Source: Pontiellaceae bacterium B12227
GTDB lineage: Bacteria > Verrucomicrobiota > Kiritimatiellia > Kiritimatiellales > Pontiellaceae
Assembly: GCA_029432775.1 (NCBI GenBank)
Contig: JAROAZ010000011.1
Coordinates: 1 to 64,000, forward strand
Reading direction: 5' to 3'
Length of the DNA: 64,000 nucleotides
The first letter of the stretch is position 1. Each line of letters starts with the position of its first letter. The position numbers were made by a program, and so were the translations under genes. Below are positions 1-7,659 of this stretch, in pieces. Below the pieces are notes generated by a model, which saw only the letters and a program-made list of their open reading frames with translations, had not been told where the DNA came from and made no database searches.

Positions 1-7
1 TTTCACG

Positions 8-60
8 GGAAAAAGGATTTCTGCGACGTAAGATAAAATCATTCTCAAAATCCTTTTTCC
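8..60. repeat. 13-bp perfect inverted repeat
   Basis: GGAAAAAGGATTT at 8-20 is the exact reverse complement of 48-60, with 27 bases between the arms. It lies downstream of the purC remnant. There is no adjacent gene end to make it an obvious terminator; it could also act as one in either direction because the arms carry A/T runs. Confidence 0.6.
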
Positions 61-151
61 CTACCTGCATTGAGTTGATTGGAAAAACATACAAGATCAC
101 AGAGGTGAAACCTCTAAAACCTCAGTGCCCTCAAGCGCAGCGGGTGGTTGA

Positions 152-529
152 TTAAACCTCGAGTTCTTCGCCGGCCAGAAGCTTGTAGGCTTCCAGATAT
201 TAGTCGCGGCTCTGCAGTAGTACCTCTTCCGGAATGGAAGGTCCCTGATAGTTTTTATCCCAATCGAGGGTTTCCAGGTAGTCGCGGACAATACATTCAA
301 CCGGAAGAAGTTCCGCTTTTTTAACCAGCATGGAGCGCCCTTTCAGCAGTGCTGCATGCTCCTGGAGTTCGGCCGGGAAATCTGCCACATCGGTAGAGAT
401 CATGTGGTTTTTAACCACGTCACCGATGCGGTCGAACCAGAATTTCGAAATCATGTTCAGAACAGCACCTTTGTCCGGAATGCCATCAGGCAGGACAACG
501 TCGAACGCGGAAATACGGTCGACCAAAAC
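152..529 (-). pseudogene. Degraded short-type purC, C-terminal part
   Basis: Read on the minus strand this piece encodes VDRISAFDVVLPDGIPDKG, then GRSMLVKKAELLPVE, which is diagnostic of SAICAR synthetase. It then jumps from the ECIVR motif straight to the C-terminal DYLETLDWDK segment, so the middle third (the catalytic GSG/EPI region) is deleted. An in-frame TAA follows QSRD; beyond it the frame continues YLEAYKLLAGEELEV to a normal stop at 152. The N-terminal end is missing here and is found 1.5 kb away at 2071-2172. Three lesions (split, deletion, stop) make this a clear pseudogene. The family is the short (about 290-300 residue) PurC, different from the intact long-type gene next to it. 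Confidence 0.85.
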
Positions 530-532
530 TGA

Positions 533-563
533 AGCAGGCGTTCCAATATTTGGAACGCCTGCT
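533..563. repeat. 14-bp hairpin with TTCCAA-TTGGAA core at purC break
   Basis: Arms 533-546 and 550-563 are perfect reverse complements around a 3-base loop (TAT). The core, 541-555, is an exact copy of the dispersed TTCCA-N5-TGGAA palindrome; here the stem is extended outward by AGCAGGCG. On the plus strand it is followed by GCTTTT, a weak terminator-like tail. It sits exactly where homology of the purC remnant stops. Confidence 0.8.
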
Positions 564-736
564 GCTTTTACATCTGTCTGTTTCTATAATCCTACACGAT
601 GGTCGTGCTAACGGACGACGCGGCCGGAGGCAGAGCCGCCAATGAAGGGCCTCAACTTCCTGGCGAGTTTTCGGCTCTCCACCAAATACAGGGGCAAGGG
701 CGGATTTCTTTAATCAAAAGAGGCCAGTCTAATCGA

Positions 737-1828
737 TCACAGACCATACTGCTCTTTAAGAATCGCAGTGATGTCCCCTTTGGGGTCCTCTGAAATTACA
801 ATATCTTCACCGGTTATGGTTTTGGCAATCTCAGTATAGGTGTCAGATACCGTTTGGAGCAACGATTGAGGCAGCAGCTCTTTGCCAAGCTCAACCCGCT
901 CATCCATGCGCTCTTTATTGGTCAGGATATCGGCATCCGGGAAGTGGGCCATGAGCGCTTTGCGGAAGACCTCTTTAGAGTTCTCAACCACTTTGCCTTC
1001 TGCAAACTGTCCTTTATCCCAAAGGCGTGAAGAGTCCGGGGTGCCCACTTCATCCATGTAGATCAGTTTATCTGCGCCGGCCGCATCTTTTACGTAGCCA
1101 AACTCAAATTTTGTATCCACGAAAATTTGTCCGATTTTATCCAACTCAGCTTCAATAAGGCGGAAGCCTTCAACGAGCAGTTTTTCGTATAGGGCAATAT
1201 CTTCTTGGGACTGAAACTTGAATGCTTCGAAGTTATTTTCGATATCGGAACGTGTGATGTTGACATCATCAATCTCAGGAACTCCAGGGATTCCTTTAAG
1301 AATACCTTTTGAGGAAGGGGTAATGAGAAGCTCCGGGAGCTTCGTATCTTTTTCAAGACCTTCGGCGACAGGAATGCCGCAAAACTCACGTTCGCCTTTA
1401 GCGTATGAACGCCACATTGAACCGGTGATATAGTTGCGTGCAATAGCTTCAACCATAACCGGGCGTGCTTTTTGAACAATCCACACCAGCGGGTGGGGGG
1501 TATCAAGGATGTGATTATCTGCCAGACCGTTTTCACGGAACAGCTTAAACCAGTGATTTGAGATGGCATTGAGAGCGGCACCCTTTCCAGGTACACCGTT
1601 CATACCACCTTCACCTTTCCAGATGATCTCGAAGGCGGAAATGCGGTCACTGATCACCATGATTCCAAGCTCGGCATCTGCAGGGCAATCATAGTTTTTC
1701 TCTTCGATTAGACGTTTGCTATCAGCTGCGGTTAGCCAATAGACGGAGCGAACTTTACCACTGTGGATCGGTTGATCCGTGCGGATTGGTAAGTCGTTAC
1801 TCATTTCGAGGACTTTGTAACTAGGCAT
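737..1828 (-). CDS. purC: Phosphoribosylaminoimidazole-succinocarboxamide synthase, long type
   Basis: SAICAR synthetase joins CAIR and aspartate using ATP in de novo purine synthesis in the cytoplasm. The 363-residue product has the N-terminal [10 protein letters not shown] nucleotide-binding strand, the [10 protein letters not shown] motif, [19 protein letters not shown] and the C-terminal [13 protein letters not shown], all typical of the longer (about 360-residue) bacterial PurC type. I chose ATG 1828 because GGAGA lies at a good distance upstream; an upstream in-frame start at 1864 lacks this. The gene is intact and lies between the two parts of a degraded short-type purC on the same strand, so it probably took over the function of that gene. 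No other purine gene is adjacent. Confidence 0.95.
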   Translation of the reverse strand: MPSYKVLEMSNDLPIRTDQPIHSGKVRSVYWLTAADSKRLIEEKNYDCPADAELGIMVISDRISAFEIIWKGEGGMNGVPGKGAALNAISNHWFKLFRENGLADNHILDTPHPLVWIVQKARPVMVEAIARNYITGSMWRSYAKGEREFCGIPVAEGLEKDTKLPELLITPSSKGILKGIPGVPEIDDVNITRSDIENNFEAFKFQSQEDIALYEKLLVEGFRLIEAELDKIGQIFVDTKFEFGYVKDAAGADKLIYMDEVGTPDSSRLWDKGQFAEGKVVENSKEVFRKALMAHFPDADILTNKERMDERVELGKELLPQSLLQTVSDTYTEIAKTITGEDIVISEDPKGDITAILKEQYGL

Positions 1829-2001
1829 GATATTCTCCAAATTATTAACTGATTTTTTGCCCAAAAATTAAGCTGCTAATGTTTCAATTTCAATAACGCG
1901 CGGACTTTAGGTTAGACGTGATGGGGCGGTCAAGTATGGAGAGGCTATTCCCTCTGGATTCGTGTTGAAAAAAGCGCACACGTTCAACTTTTCGAATTCT
2001 A

Positions 2002-2062
2002 AGTTCGCATCGCTATCCAGATCGATACCGAGTCGGATGGAGAGTTCGCATTGCTATACAGA
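2002..2062. repeat. Two near-identical 20-base direct repeats
   Basis: The 20 bases at 2002-2021 (AGTTCGCATCGCTATCCAGA) recur at 2043-2062 with two changes, 41 bases apart. They sit at the other edge of the segment that interrupts the purC remnant, so they may mark the junction. Confidence 0.6.
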
Positions 2063-2070
2063 ACAGCCGG

Positions 2071-2172
2071 AAGGTACTGATCGCCCTGGTCGTACACTTC
2101 GCGCACTTTACCGGACTTGAATTTTTCAATGCCCGGAAGTTCAATTTTTACAGCTTCTGGGGTCATTTTCAT
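2071..2172 (-). pseudogene. Degraded short-type purC, N-terminal part
   Basis: On the minus strand, ATG 2172 preceded by GGAGA opens a frame reading MKMTPEAVKIELPGIEKF, then KSGKVREVYDQGDQYL, the canonical start of short-type PurC. Homology stops at about 2071. The frame runs on through the direct repeats and ends at a TAG near 1999. The missing continuation (VDRISAFD) is found at 529 on the same strand, so one ancestral gene has been split by about 1.5 kb that contains the intact purC. The ribosome site is intact, so a peptide of about 57 residues could still be made. The remaining spacer from 2173 to 2373 holds no gene that I recognise. Confidence 0.8.
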
Positions 2173-2373
2173 TCTCCATACGGGTTATAAGTTCTTCAAA
2201 TATCGGGCTCTTTACGAATCCAACAGTGGGCGCGCAACCCAAACCGACCTAATATGAGTGTTTTCCTCCGGGAAAGGTGGGTTTGAGTCGTAAAACCGTG
2301 ATTTCGGCAATACAGGTTTGGCGATGTTGGGTTGGATCCGTATAGTGGTTTAGATTTTTGTTTAAGGATTTTG

Positions 2374-3210
2374 ATGATTGATCTGCATATGCATTCTATT
2401 TACTCGGATGGCACCAATACGCCGGAAGAGCTGGTTAAAATGGCCGAAAAGCGTGACCTCAAGGCCATTGCGCTGACGGACCATGATACCGTTGGAGGAA
2501 TTGTTCCACTGCTTGACGCCGGAGCCGATTCTTTCGTTGAAACGGTGCCGGGCATTGAGCTGAGCGCAGAATGTGCCCGTGGTACCATGCACATTCTGGG
2601 TTATTTTATTGATCACACCTGCGATGTGCTGTTGGAGAAAATTGCCACCGTACGGGAAGGGCGCAAGGAGCGGAATCAGGAAATCCTGAAGAAACTCAAT
2701 AAACTCGGTTACCGTCTGATGTGGAGCGATGTTGAAGAACAGGCCGGCGCCGACGTGGTGGGCCGTCCTCATTTTGCCCAGGCGCTGGTTAAGAAAAAAC
2801 TGGTTAAGAGTAAAAAGGCCGCTTTTGACCTGTTGCTGGCCAAAGGCCGTCCTGCCTATGCCGAGCGTTATCGATATACCGCGAAGGAGTGTATCGAGCT
2901 GATTGCTCAGGCCGGGGGCGTTTCCGTGCTGGCTCATCCTGCCACGATCTATTTGCCGGAAGATCAGCTGAAAGGGCTCGTTAAAGGTTTGGCCACTTTG
3001 GGCCTGGGAGGCATTGAGGCCTACTATGCCGAGCATCATCCGGAAAATATCAAACGCTTTAAGGGCTGGGCCGACGAAATGGGCCTGGTCTGTACCGGTG
3101 GAACCGATTTCCATGGAAAAAATACCCCCGATCTACGGTTGGGGTGCGGATTTGGGCAACTGCGTGTTCCGGATGAAGTGCTGGAGCAGCTCAAAGCTGC
3201 GGTTCATTAG
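2374..3210 (+). CDS. PHP-domain phosphoesterase (TrpH/RNase AM family)
   Basis: The 278-residue product is a PHP metal-dependent phosphoesterase. Visible motifs are the N-terminal HMHSIYSDGT (metal ligands His5 and His7), ALTDHDT near residues 33-39, PGIELSAE, HILGYFID, the VLAHPA motif and the C-terminal GGTDFHG. Relatives of this type act on 3',5'-nucleotide bisphosphates or the 5' ends of small RNAs (RNase AM/YciV); the substrate here is inferred only from family membership. ATG 2374 is preferred over the in-frame ATG at 2332 because AAGGA lies just upstream and the protein then begins directly at the catalytic motif, as usual in the family. A copy of the dispersed palindrome lies 18 bases after the stop. 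Confidence 0.85.
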   Translation: MIDLHMHSIYSDGTNTPEELVKMAEKRDLKAIALTDHDTVGGIVPLLDAGADSFVETVPGIELSAECARGTMHILGYFIDHTCDVLLEKIATVREGRKERNQEILKKLNKLGYRLMWSDVEEQAGADVVGRPHFAQALVKKKLVKSKKAAFDLLLAKGRPAYAERYRYTAKECIELIAQAGGVSVLAHPATIYLPEDQLKGLVKGLATLGLGGIEAYYAEHHPENIKRFKGWADEMGLVCTGGTDFHGKNTPDLRLGCGFGQLRVPDEVLEQLKAAVH

Positions 3211-3228
3211 AAACCTGCCAATAATCTT

Positions 3229-3243
3229 TTCCAGTCATTGGAA
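3229..3243. repeat. Dispersed palindrome copy after the PHP gene
   Basis: TTCCAGTCATTGGAA, extended by flanking Ts and As to a 19-base near-perfect palindrome at 3227-3245. It is located just downstream of the stop of the PHP gene, in the gap before the NUDIX gene. Confidence 0.85.
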
Positions 3244-3362
3244 AACGTGCGCGAATCGGGGCGCGGTCTGCTTGAACAAGGTATTTAAAACCCTATACTG
3301 CAAAAGGTATGTGCGTGGTTGGAGCGCACAGCCATCAGGAACGTTAGTCAGTAAGAGGGATT

Positions 3363-3761
3363 ATGGAAAAGCAATACGGAGCCATACCGTTCGTTCGAGG
3401 GGATGAGGGGATCGAAGTGGTGATGATTACAAGTGCCAGTGGATATTGGATTTTCCCCAAAGGCAGATTTGAGACGGATCATGGAAAAGGCGGAACGGCG
3501 AGGCTTGAAGCCCTCGAAGAAGCCGGAGTTGAAGGAAAGCTGTTTAAGAAGAACAGTTATAAGGCCCGGGTTTACATCAAAAGCGGAGAGCGGGTTCGGT
3601 TAACTCTATATCCGCTGGAAGTCAGGACCATCCATGAGGCGTGGAAAGAAGATTTCCGCCGTAAACGGAAGATCCTGTCGGTGGCCAAAGCAAAAAAACT
3701 GATCACGTCGGACGAGCTGCTGGCATGCCTTGAAAAATTTGAGCGGGATTTTGCAGGATAA
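3363..3761 (+). CDS. NUDIX hydrolase-like protein
   Basis: A compact 132-residue protein with a NUDIX box reading GKGGTARLEALEEAGVEG at about residues 42-59, preceded by YWIFPKGRFE, the strand that leads into the box. The usual REUXEEXGU core is LEALEEAGV, so the first arginine is replaced by leucine, while the glutamates that bind the metal are present. The size and the FPKGR lead-in resemble diphosphoinositol-polyphosphate or diadenosine-polyphosphate hydrolases, but substrate cannot be told from sequence. Start ATG 3363 has GAGGG just upstream. It is followed within 70 bases by a secreted protein gene on the same strand. Confidence 0.8.
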   Translation: MEKQYGAIPFVRGDEGIEVVMITSASGYWIFPKGRFETDHGKGGTARLEALEEAGVEGKLFKKNSYKARVYIKSGERVRLTLYPLEVRTIHEAWKEDFRRKRKILSVAKAKKLITSDELLACLEKFERDFAG

Positions 3762-3831
3762 AATCTGCATGACTGGTCTTTATCCTGCTTGTTATTGCAG
3801 GTTTAATGGAACCGGAAAGCAAGGAGTTATT

Positions 3832-4515
3832 TTGAAATCATTAATAGGATTATTGGCTGTAACCCTGTTGGGCAGTGTTGCGACAGGAGCAGAACTTGAG
3901 GTTCAGCTTGATGCCTCCAAAGATACCTTCGGGCGCAGCAACGAACGGAATGGCAATAGTGGTGCATCAGAGTTTTTGCTCTTAGCTCCAATGCCGGGGG
4001 TGGTGAGTCTGGTGGGGTTTGACCTTTCTTCTGTGACCAATGAGATTGTTGAGGCTGAGTTTTCGTTCAGAATTTTCGAGCCTGCCAGAGAGCCGCTTTC
4101 TTTAGCAGTTGCCGCAATGGTGCCTCAGCAAGAGAATGAAACATGGATCGAAGGAGCCGGCGATCTAGGTATTCGGGGCCAGAATGCCCGGGTTGGCGAA
4201 GCAACCTTTCAATGGCGGGCTTTTCGGGACCAACCGTGGAAATCAGAAGATGGGAAAGATGTAAAAAACATGATGGATTCCAGACTTTGGAAATCTCCTC
4301 CAATTAAACTTAATAAAGTTGAGTGGGCTGAGGGCTCCTGGATCTCGGTGTCCATAAAGGATGTTACTCTGCTTGAAGAACTCCGCAATTCGGAGAATAA
4401 GACCGTGACGTACGGTCTTTGGGGAACCGGAGGAAAGGGTGTATACAAAATTAATTCAAAAGAGTCTGGTCAACCCACCCGTTTAATACTGAAAACGAAG
4501 GAAAAGAATCCGTGA
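3832..4515 (+). CDS. Secreted DNRLRE-like domain protein
   Basis: A 227-residue protein that starts with a signal peptide (about MKSLIGLLAVTLLGSVATGA) and continues as a beta-rich domain. The phrases DASKDTFGRSNERNGNSGASEFLLL and FDLSSV resemble the DNRLRE/CBM96-like modules found in surface proteins of PVC bacteria and other secreted proteins. I chose the TTG start at 3832 because AAGGAG is five bases upstream and because it places a signal peptide at the N-terminus; the only upstream ATG lies within the NUDIX gene. No catalytic motif is visible, so a binding or structural role is inferred. It carries one palindrome copy (4278-4292) and overlaps the next gene by four bases. Confidence 0.6.
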   Translation: MKSLIGLLAVTLLGSVATGAELEVQLDASKDTFGRSNERNGNSGASEFLLLAPMPGVVSLVGFDLSSVTNEIVEAEFSFRIFEPAREPLSLAVAAMVPQQENETWIEGAGDLGIRGQNARVGEATFQWRAFRDQPWKSEDGKDVKNMMDSRLWKSPPIKLNKVEWAEGSWISVSIKDVTLLEELRNSENKTVTYGLWGTGGKGVYKINSKESGQPTRLILKTKEKNP

Positions 4516-5021
4516 AGAAATTTAAGGAAATAGAACCAACTGCCATTAAAGATAATCCGATTCACCTCATCGGAAAAGAGTGGATGCTGGTAACGGCAGG
4601 CTCGGGGGATCAGTTTAACACCATGACGGCCAGCTGGGGTGGGTTGGGCGAGCTGTGGTTTAAGCCGGTCAGCTTTATCTTTATTCGCCCGCAGCGATAT
4701 ACCATCGAATTCCTCGAAAAGTATGATTCGTTTACGCTGTCGTTTTTCTCAGAACGGTACAGGCCCCAGTTCAATATCTGCGGATCGCATAGTGGCCGGG
4801 ATATTAATAAAGTTGAAGAATGCGGTTTCACACCGGTTGCTGCGAAAAATGATTCGGTATATTTCGAGCAGGCCCGACTGGTGCTGGAATGCCGGAAACT
4901 CTATTTCCATGATCTGGATCCCTCCGGTTTCATTGATGATTCCCTGCTGAAGCATTATCCGAAGGAAGACTACCACCGGATGTATGTCGGAGAAATTAAT
5001 CGCGTTTTAATTGAAGAGTAA
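4512..5021 (+). CDS. Flavin reductase-like FMN-binding split-barrel protein
   Basis: The 169-residue product has the split-barrel fold signature of flavin reductase-like proteins: NTMTASWGGLGELW, then FIFIRPQRYTIEFL, FTLSFFSE and the middle SGRDINKVEECGF. These proteins bind FMN and use NAD(P)H or pass electrons to partner oxygenases or other acceptors. The start is GTG 4512, whose last bases overlap the TGA of the preceding gene, with AAGGAAAAG upstream, so translational coupling is likely. There is no signal peptide, so it acts in the cytoplasm. The physiological partner is not evident from the neighbourhood. Confidence 0.8.
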   Translation: MKKFKEIEPTAIKDNPIHLIGKEWMLVTAGSGDQFNTMTASWGGLGELWFKPVSFIFIRPQRYTIEFLEKYDSFTLSFFSERYRPQFNICGSHSGRDINKVEECGFTPVAAKNDSVYFEQARLVLECRKLYFHDLDPSGFIDDSLLKHYPKEDYHRMYVGEINRVLIEE

Positions 5022-5074
5022 CCATTTCTGGCATGTTTGGTGCTGTATTGTTTCTGTCTAACGGGAGAAATAAG

Positions 5075-5395
5075 ATGAAAAAAGACAGCACTAATACTAT
5101 GGGAGTGGTGGAAAGTGATACAAATTGTATTGGGTTTCACGAGTTACTTGACTGGCAGATTGTTCAATACCGTCAGTGTATCGGATATCATCGTTTGGAT
5201 ATGTCCATCGCCGAAGGGCGTTGCGTAAGCTTTAAAGAAGCGGAGCGCGCGGTTTCCAAAGATGAAATTATTGCACTCGGCGAGCAGTCGCAAGTGGAGT
5301 ACTGCGGTGCTGTCTGTCCATCCAGAGAAAACTGTTTGCTGGCTCTGAACTTCCTGCACCAGAAAAACACCGAGCCACTGCATAGAGTCGGCTAG
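5075..5395 (+). CDS. Cysteine-rich protein of unknown function
   Basis: A 106-residue protein that I do not recognise. The chosen ATG 5075 has GGGAGA upstream; a longer frame from 5033 has none. It contains six cysteines (NCIGF, QCIGY, GRCVSF, EYCGAVCPSRENC), of which the last three form a C-x3-C-x5-C cluster, so metal or Fe-S binding is possible but unproven. There is no signal peptide or membrane segment. It ends only 13 bases from the converging end of rnr, with no clear terminator between them. Confidence 0.5.
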   Translation: MKKDSTNTMGVVESDTNCIGFHELLDWQIVQYRQCIGYHRLDMSIAEGRCVSFKEAERAVSKDEIIALGEQSQVEYCGAVCPSRENCLLALNFLHQKNTEPLHRVG

Positions 5396-5408
5396 GGTGC
5401 GCAGGAAT

Positions 5409-7643
5409 TCAGCGCCTGCGCCTGCGTTGTTTACCACGCGGACGCGGTTTTCCGGTATTCATATCGGGCTGTATGCGCGGACGACGCTCGCGTCGACGAG
5501 GTTGGGAGACCTGGTCGGCCAGAATGAAGTCGATGAATCCGCGCGCGGTATCCACCTTCGCGAGTGCCACTTCAACTTCCTGGCCAATGGTGAATTTAAC
5601 TTTTCCGCCTTTGGTCCGGGCTTGCGTCATATCAGTGTTGGCTTCCAGCCAGTCTGATGTGATGGACGCGAAGGTCACCATGCCGCGCTGCAGTGAATCC
5701 GGCAGCTCCACGATCATGCCTTTGCCTTTAATGGATACGACGTAGCCTTTAAAGGTTTGGGTTTGTGATGCATTCATCAGTTCGCTGTAATATTCGAGCC
5801 GCTTCTTTTCGGTACTCTTTTTTTCCAGCTCATCGGCCTTTTTTTCGGTCTCATTGCAGTGCTGGGCAATTTCTTCGATCCGGTCTCCGGAAATTGAATA
5901 GGCTTTGCCCAGTTCAATTGCTTTGAGCATGCGGTGTACCAGCAGGTCGGGATAGCGCCGGATCGGCGAGGTAAAGTGGGTATAATCCTCAAAAGCCAGC
6001 CCGAAGTGTCCGATCTGGGTGGAGGAATATTCCGCCCGTTTGAAGTTCCGGAGAATCGCCAGATTTGCGGTATATTGAACCGGGGTGCCTTCTGCCATTT
6101 TCACGGCTTCGTTGATCTCGGCGCGCGTTTGCGGGAGCGCCGGAATGCCCAATGCCTGCAGCTCCATACCCATGGCGGCCCACTGTTCGTCGTCCGGTTC
6201 GGCATGGATGCGGTAGATCGCCGGCTTTTCGGATTTAATGAGAATTTCCGCAACGGCCCGGTTGGCCAGCAGCATGCAGTCTTCAATCAGTCCATAGGCC
6301 TGTTTTGATTCAGACCGCGGCATCATCTTTTCAACCTTGCCCTGATCGTTCAGTTTGATTTCGATTTCGGGGGTATTGATTTCGATGGATCCATTGCCGA
6401 CACGAAGTGCACGGACTTTCTGCACCAGGGGCCACAGGTTTTGAAGGCGTTCGATAATGAAGTCCGGAATGCCGTGGTCCGGCTCCTCATCGATAAACTT
6501 CTGAACCTGTGTATAGGTCATCCGGGCCTTGGAATGGATAACCGAAGGGTAGGTTGTAAAGTCCAGCATTTCGCCATCGGCACTCAGGTGGATTTCCGCT
6601 GTGTGCGACAAATGATCATTTTCCGGATTCAGGCTGCACACTTTGGTGGTCAGCTCTTTCGGAAGCATCATCACGGCCCGGTCGACCAGATAAATGCTGT
6701 TCCCGCGCAGATAAGCTTCTTTGTCAATTTTAGAACCCGGCTGGACATAGGTTGAAACATCGGCAATGTGGACACCAAGCACCCAGCCGCCGTCGGAATG
6801 CGGTTCGAGAGAAATGGCATCGTCGTAATCCTGAGCTGTTTCGGGGTCGATGGTGAAGGTAACGGCATCACGCAGGTCCTTCCGGCCTTCCATTTTATCG
6901 GGGGTAACTTCGCCGGAAAGCCCGTTCGCTTCATCGATGACATCCTGAGGGAAGTCTTCTCTGATTCCGGCATCCCGTAAGAGGCTGTCCACATCCACCC
7001 CCGGTGCAGAGACATTACCCAGGTCCTCGAGGATGGAACCGGTCAGCGGTTTGTATGGGTCGATCCAGTTATTCAGCTCAATCAGAACCTTATGGTTTTC
7101 CGGAATATTCCGCGTGTTCTCAACGCGTACATCGTGCCGGAAGCCCGGTGCATCGGGAATGACGTAGGAATAGTAGGGGGTATGTTTAAGCAGGCCGACG
7201 GTTTGGTTTGAATGGCGCTTCACCACCTGTGTAACCCGTCCTTCGGCGCGGAGGTCGGTCTGCCCCCTGCGCTCACGTTTAATGGCGGCATATTCCGAGT
7301 GGAAGGTTTCGATGGCTACTTTGTCGTTCGGCAGGGCAACACCGGCATTGCGATCGGAGATATAGATTTCGGATTCATTTTCATCGTCGGGAATGAAAAT
7401 GGCTCCGCCTTTTGCCATCATTTTAATCGTTCCGATTGTCTGATTTCCAGCCTCTGGAAGTCCCCAACGGTTTTTACGCAGGCGTACAATTTTTCCGGCC
7501 TCTTCGAGAGCGTACAGATCGTGGCGGAAATCGGCACGCTGTCCTTTGGAACCCAGATTGAGAGCTCTCGCCAGTTCGTGCTGTTTCATGGGGCGATAGC
7601 CGGAGGCGGCCATAAATTGGAGGATTTGAGAGTCGAAGCTCAT
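5409..7643 (-). CDS. rnr: Ribonuclease R
   Basis: The 744-residue exoribonuclease degrades structured RNA 3' to 5' in the cytoplasm. The order is an N-terminal winged helix (KQHELARALNLG), cold-shock domains, the RNB catalytic domain with TIDPETAQDYDDAISL (acidic metal ligands) and TSPIRRYPDLLVHR, a C-terminal S1 domain (GYVVSIKGKGMIVELP) and a very basic tail ending in five arginines. I chose ATG 7643 because AAGGAA lies seven bases upstream; the longer ATG at 7670 would overlap the divergent glgA start. The start regions of rnr and glgA are thus only 16 bases apart, head to head. A palindrome copy lies in the coding sequence at 7445-7459. Confidence 0.95.
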   Translation of the reverse strand: MSFDSQILQFMAASGYRPMKQHELARALNLGSKGQRADFRHDLYALEEAGKIVRLRKNRWGLPEAGNQTIGTIKMMAKGGAIFIPDDENESEIYISDRNAGVALPNDKVAIETFHSEYAAIKRERRGQTDLRAEGRVTQVVKRHSNQTVGLLKHTPYYSYVIPDAPGFRHDVRVENTRNIPENHKVLIELNNWIDPYKPLTGSILEDLGNVSAPGVDVDSLLRDAGIREDFPQDVIDEANGLSGEVTPDKMEGRKDLRDAVTFTIDPETAQDYDDAISLEPHSDGGWVLGVHIADVSTYVQPGSKIDKEAYLRGNSIYLVDRAVMMLPKELTTKVCSLNPENDHLSHTAEIHLSADGEMLDFTTYPSVIHSKARMTYTQVQKFIDEEPDHGIPDFIIERLQNLWPLVQKVRALRVGNGSIEINTPEIEIKLNDQGKVEKMMPRSESKQAYGLIEDCMLLANRAVAEILIKSEKPAIYRIHAEPDDEQWAAMGMELQALGIPALPQTRAEINEAVKMAEGTPVQYTANLAILRNFKRAEYSSTQIGHFGLAFEDYTHFTSPIRRYPDLLVHRMLKAIELGKAYSISGDRIEEIAQHCNETEKKADELEKKSTEKKRLEYYSELMNASQTQTFKGYVVSIKGKGMIVELPDSLQRGMVTFASITSDWLEANTDMTQARTKGGKVKFTIGQEVEVALAKVDTARGFIDFILADQVSQPRRRERRPRIQPDMNTGKPRPRGKQRRRRR

Positions 7644-7659
7644 AGGGAGTTCCTTTACT

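Noticed and set aside
527..2070. Integron, IS or prophage carrying the inner purC
   Set aside because: No integrase, transposase, attC site or target duplication was seen in the segment; only direct repeats of uncertain meaning.
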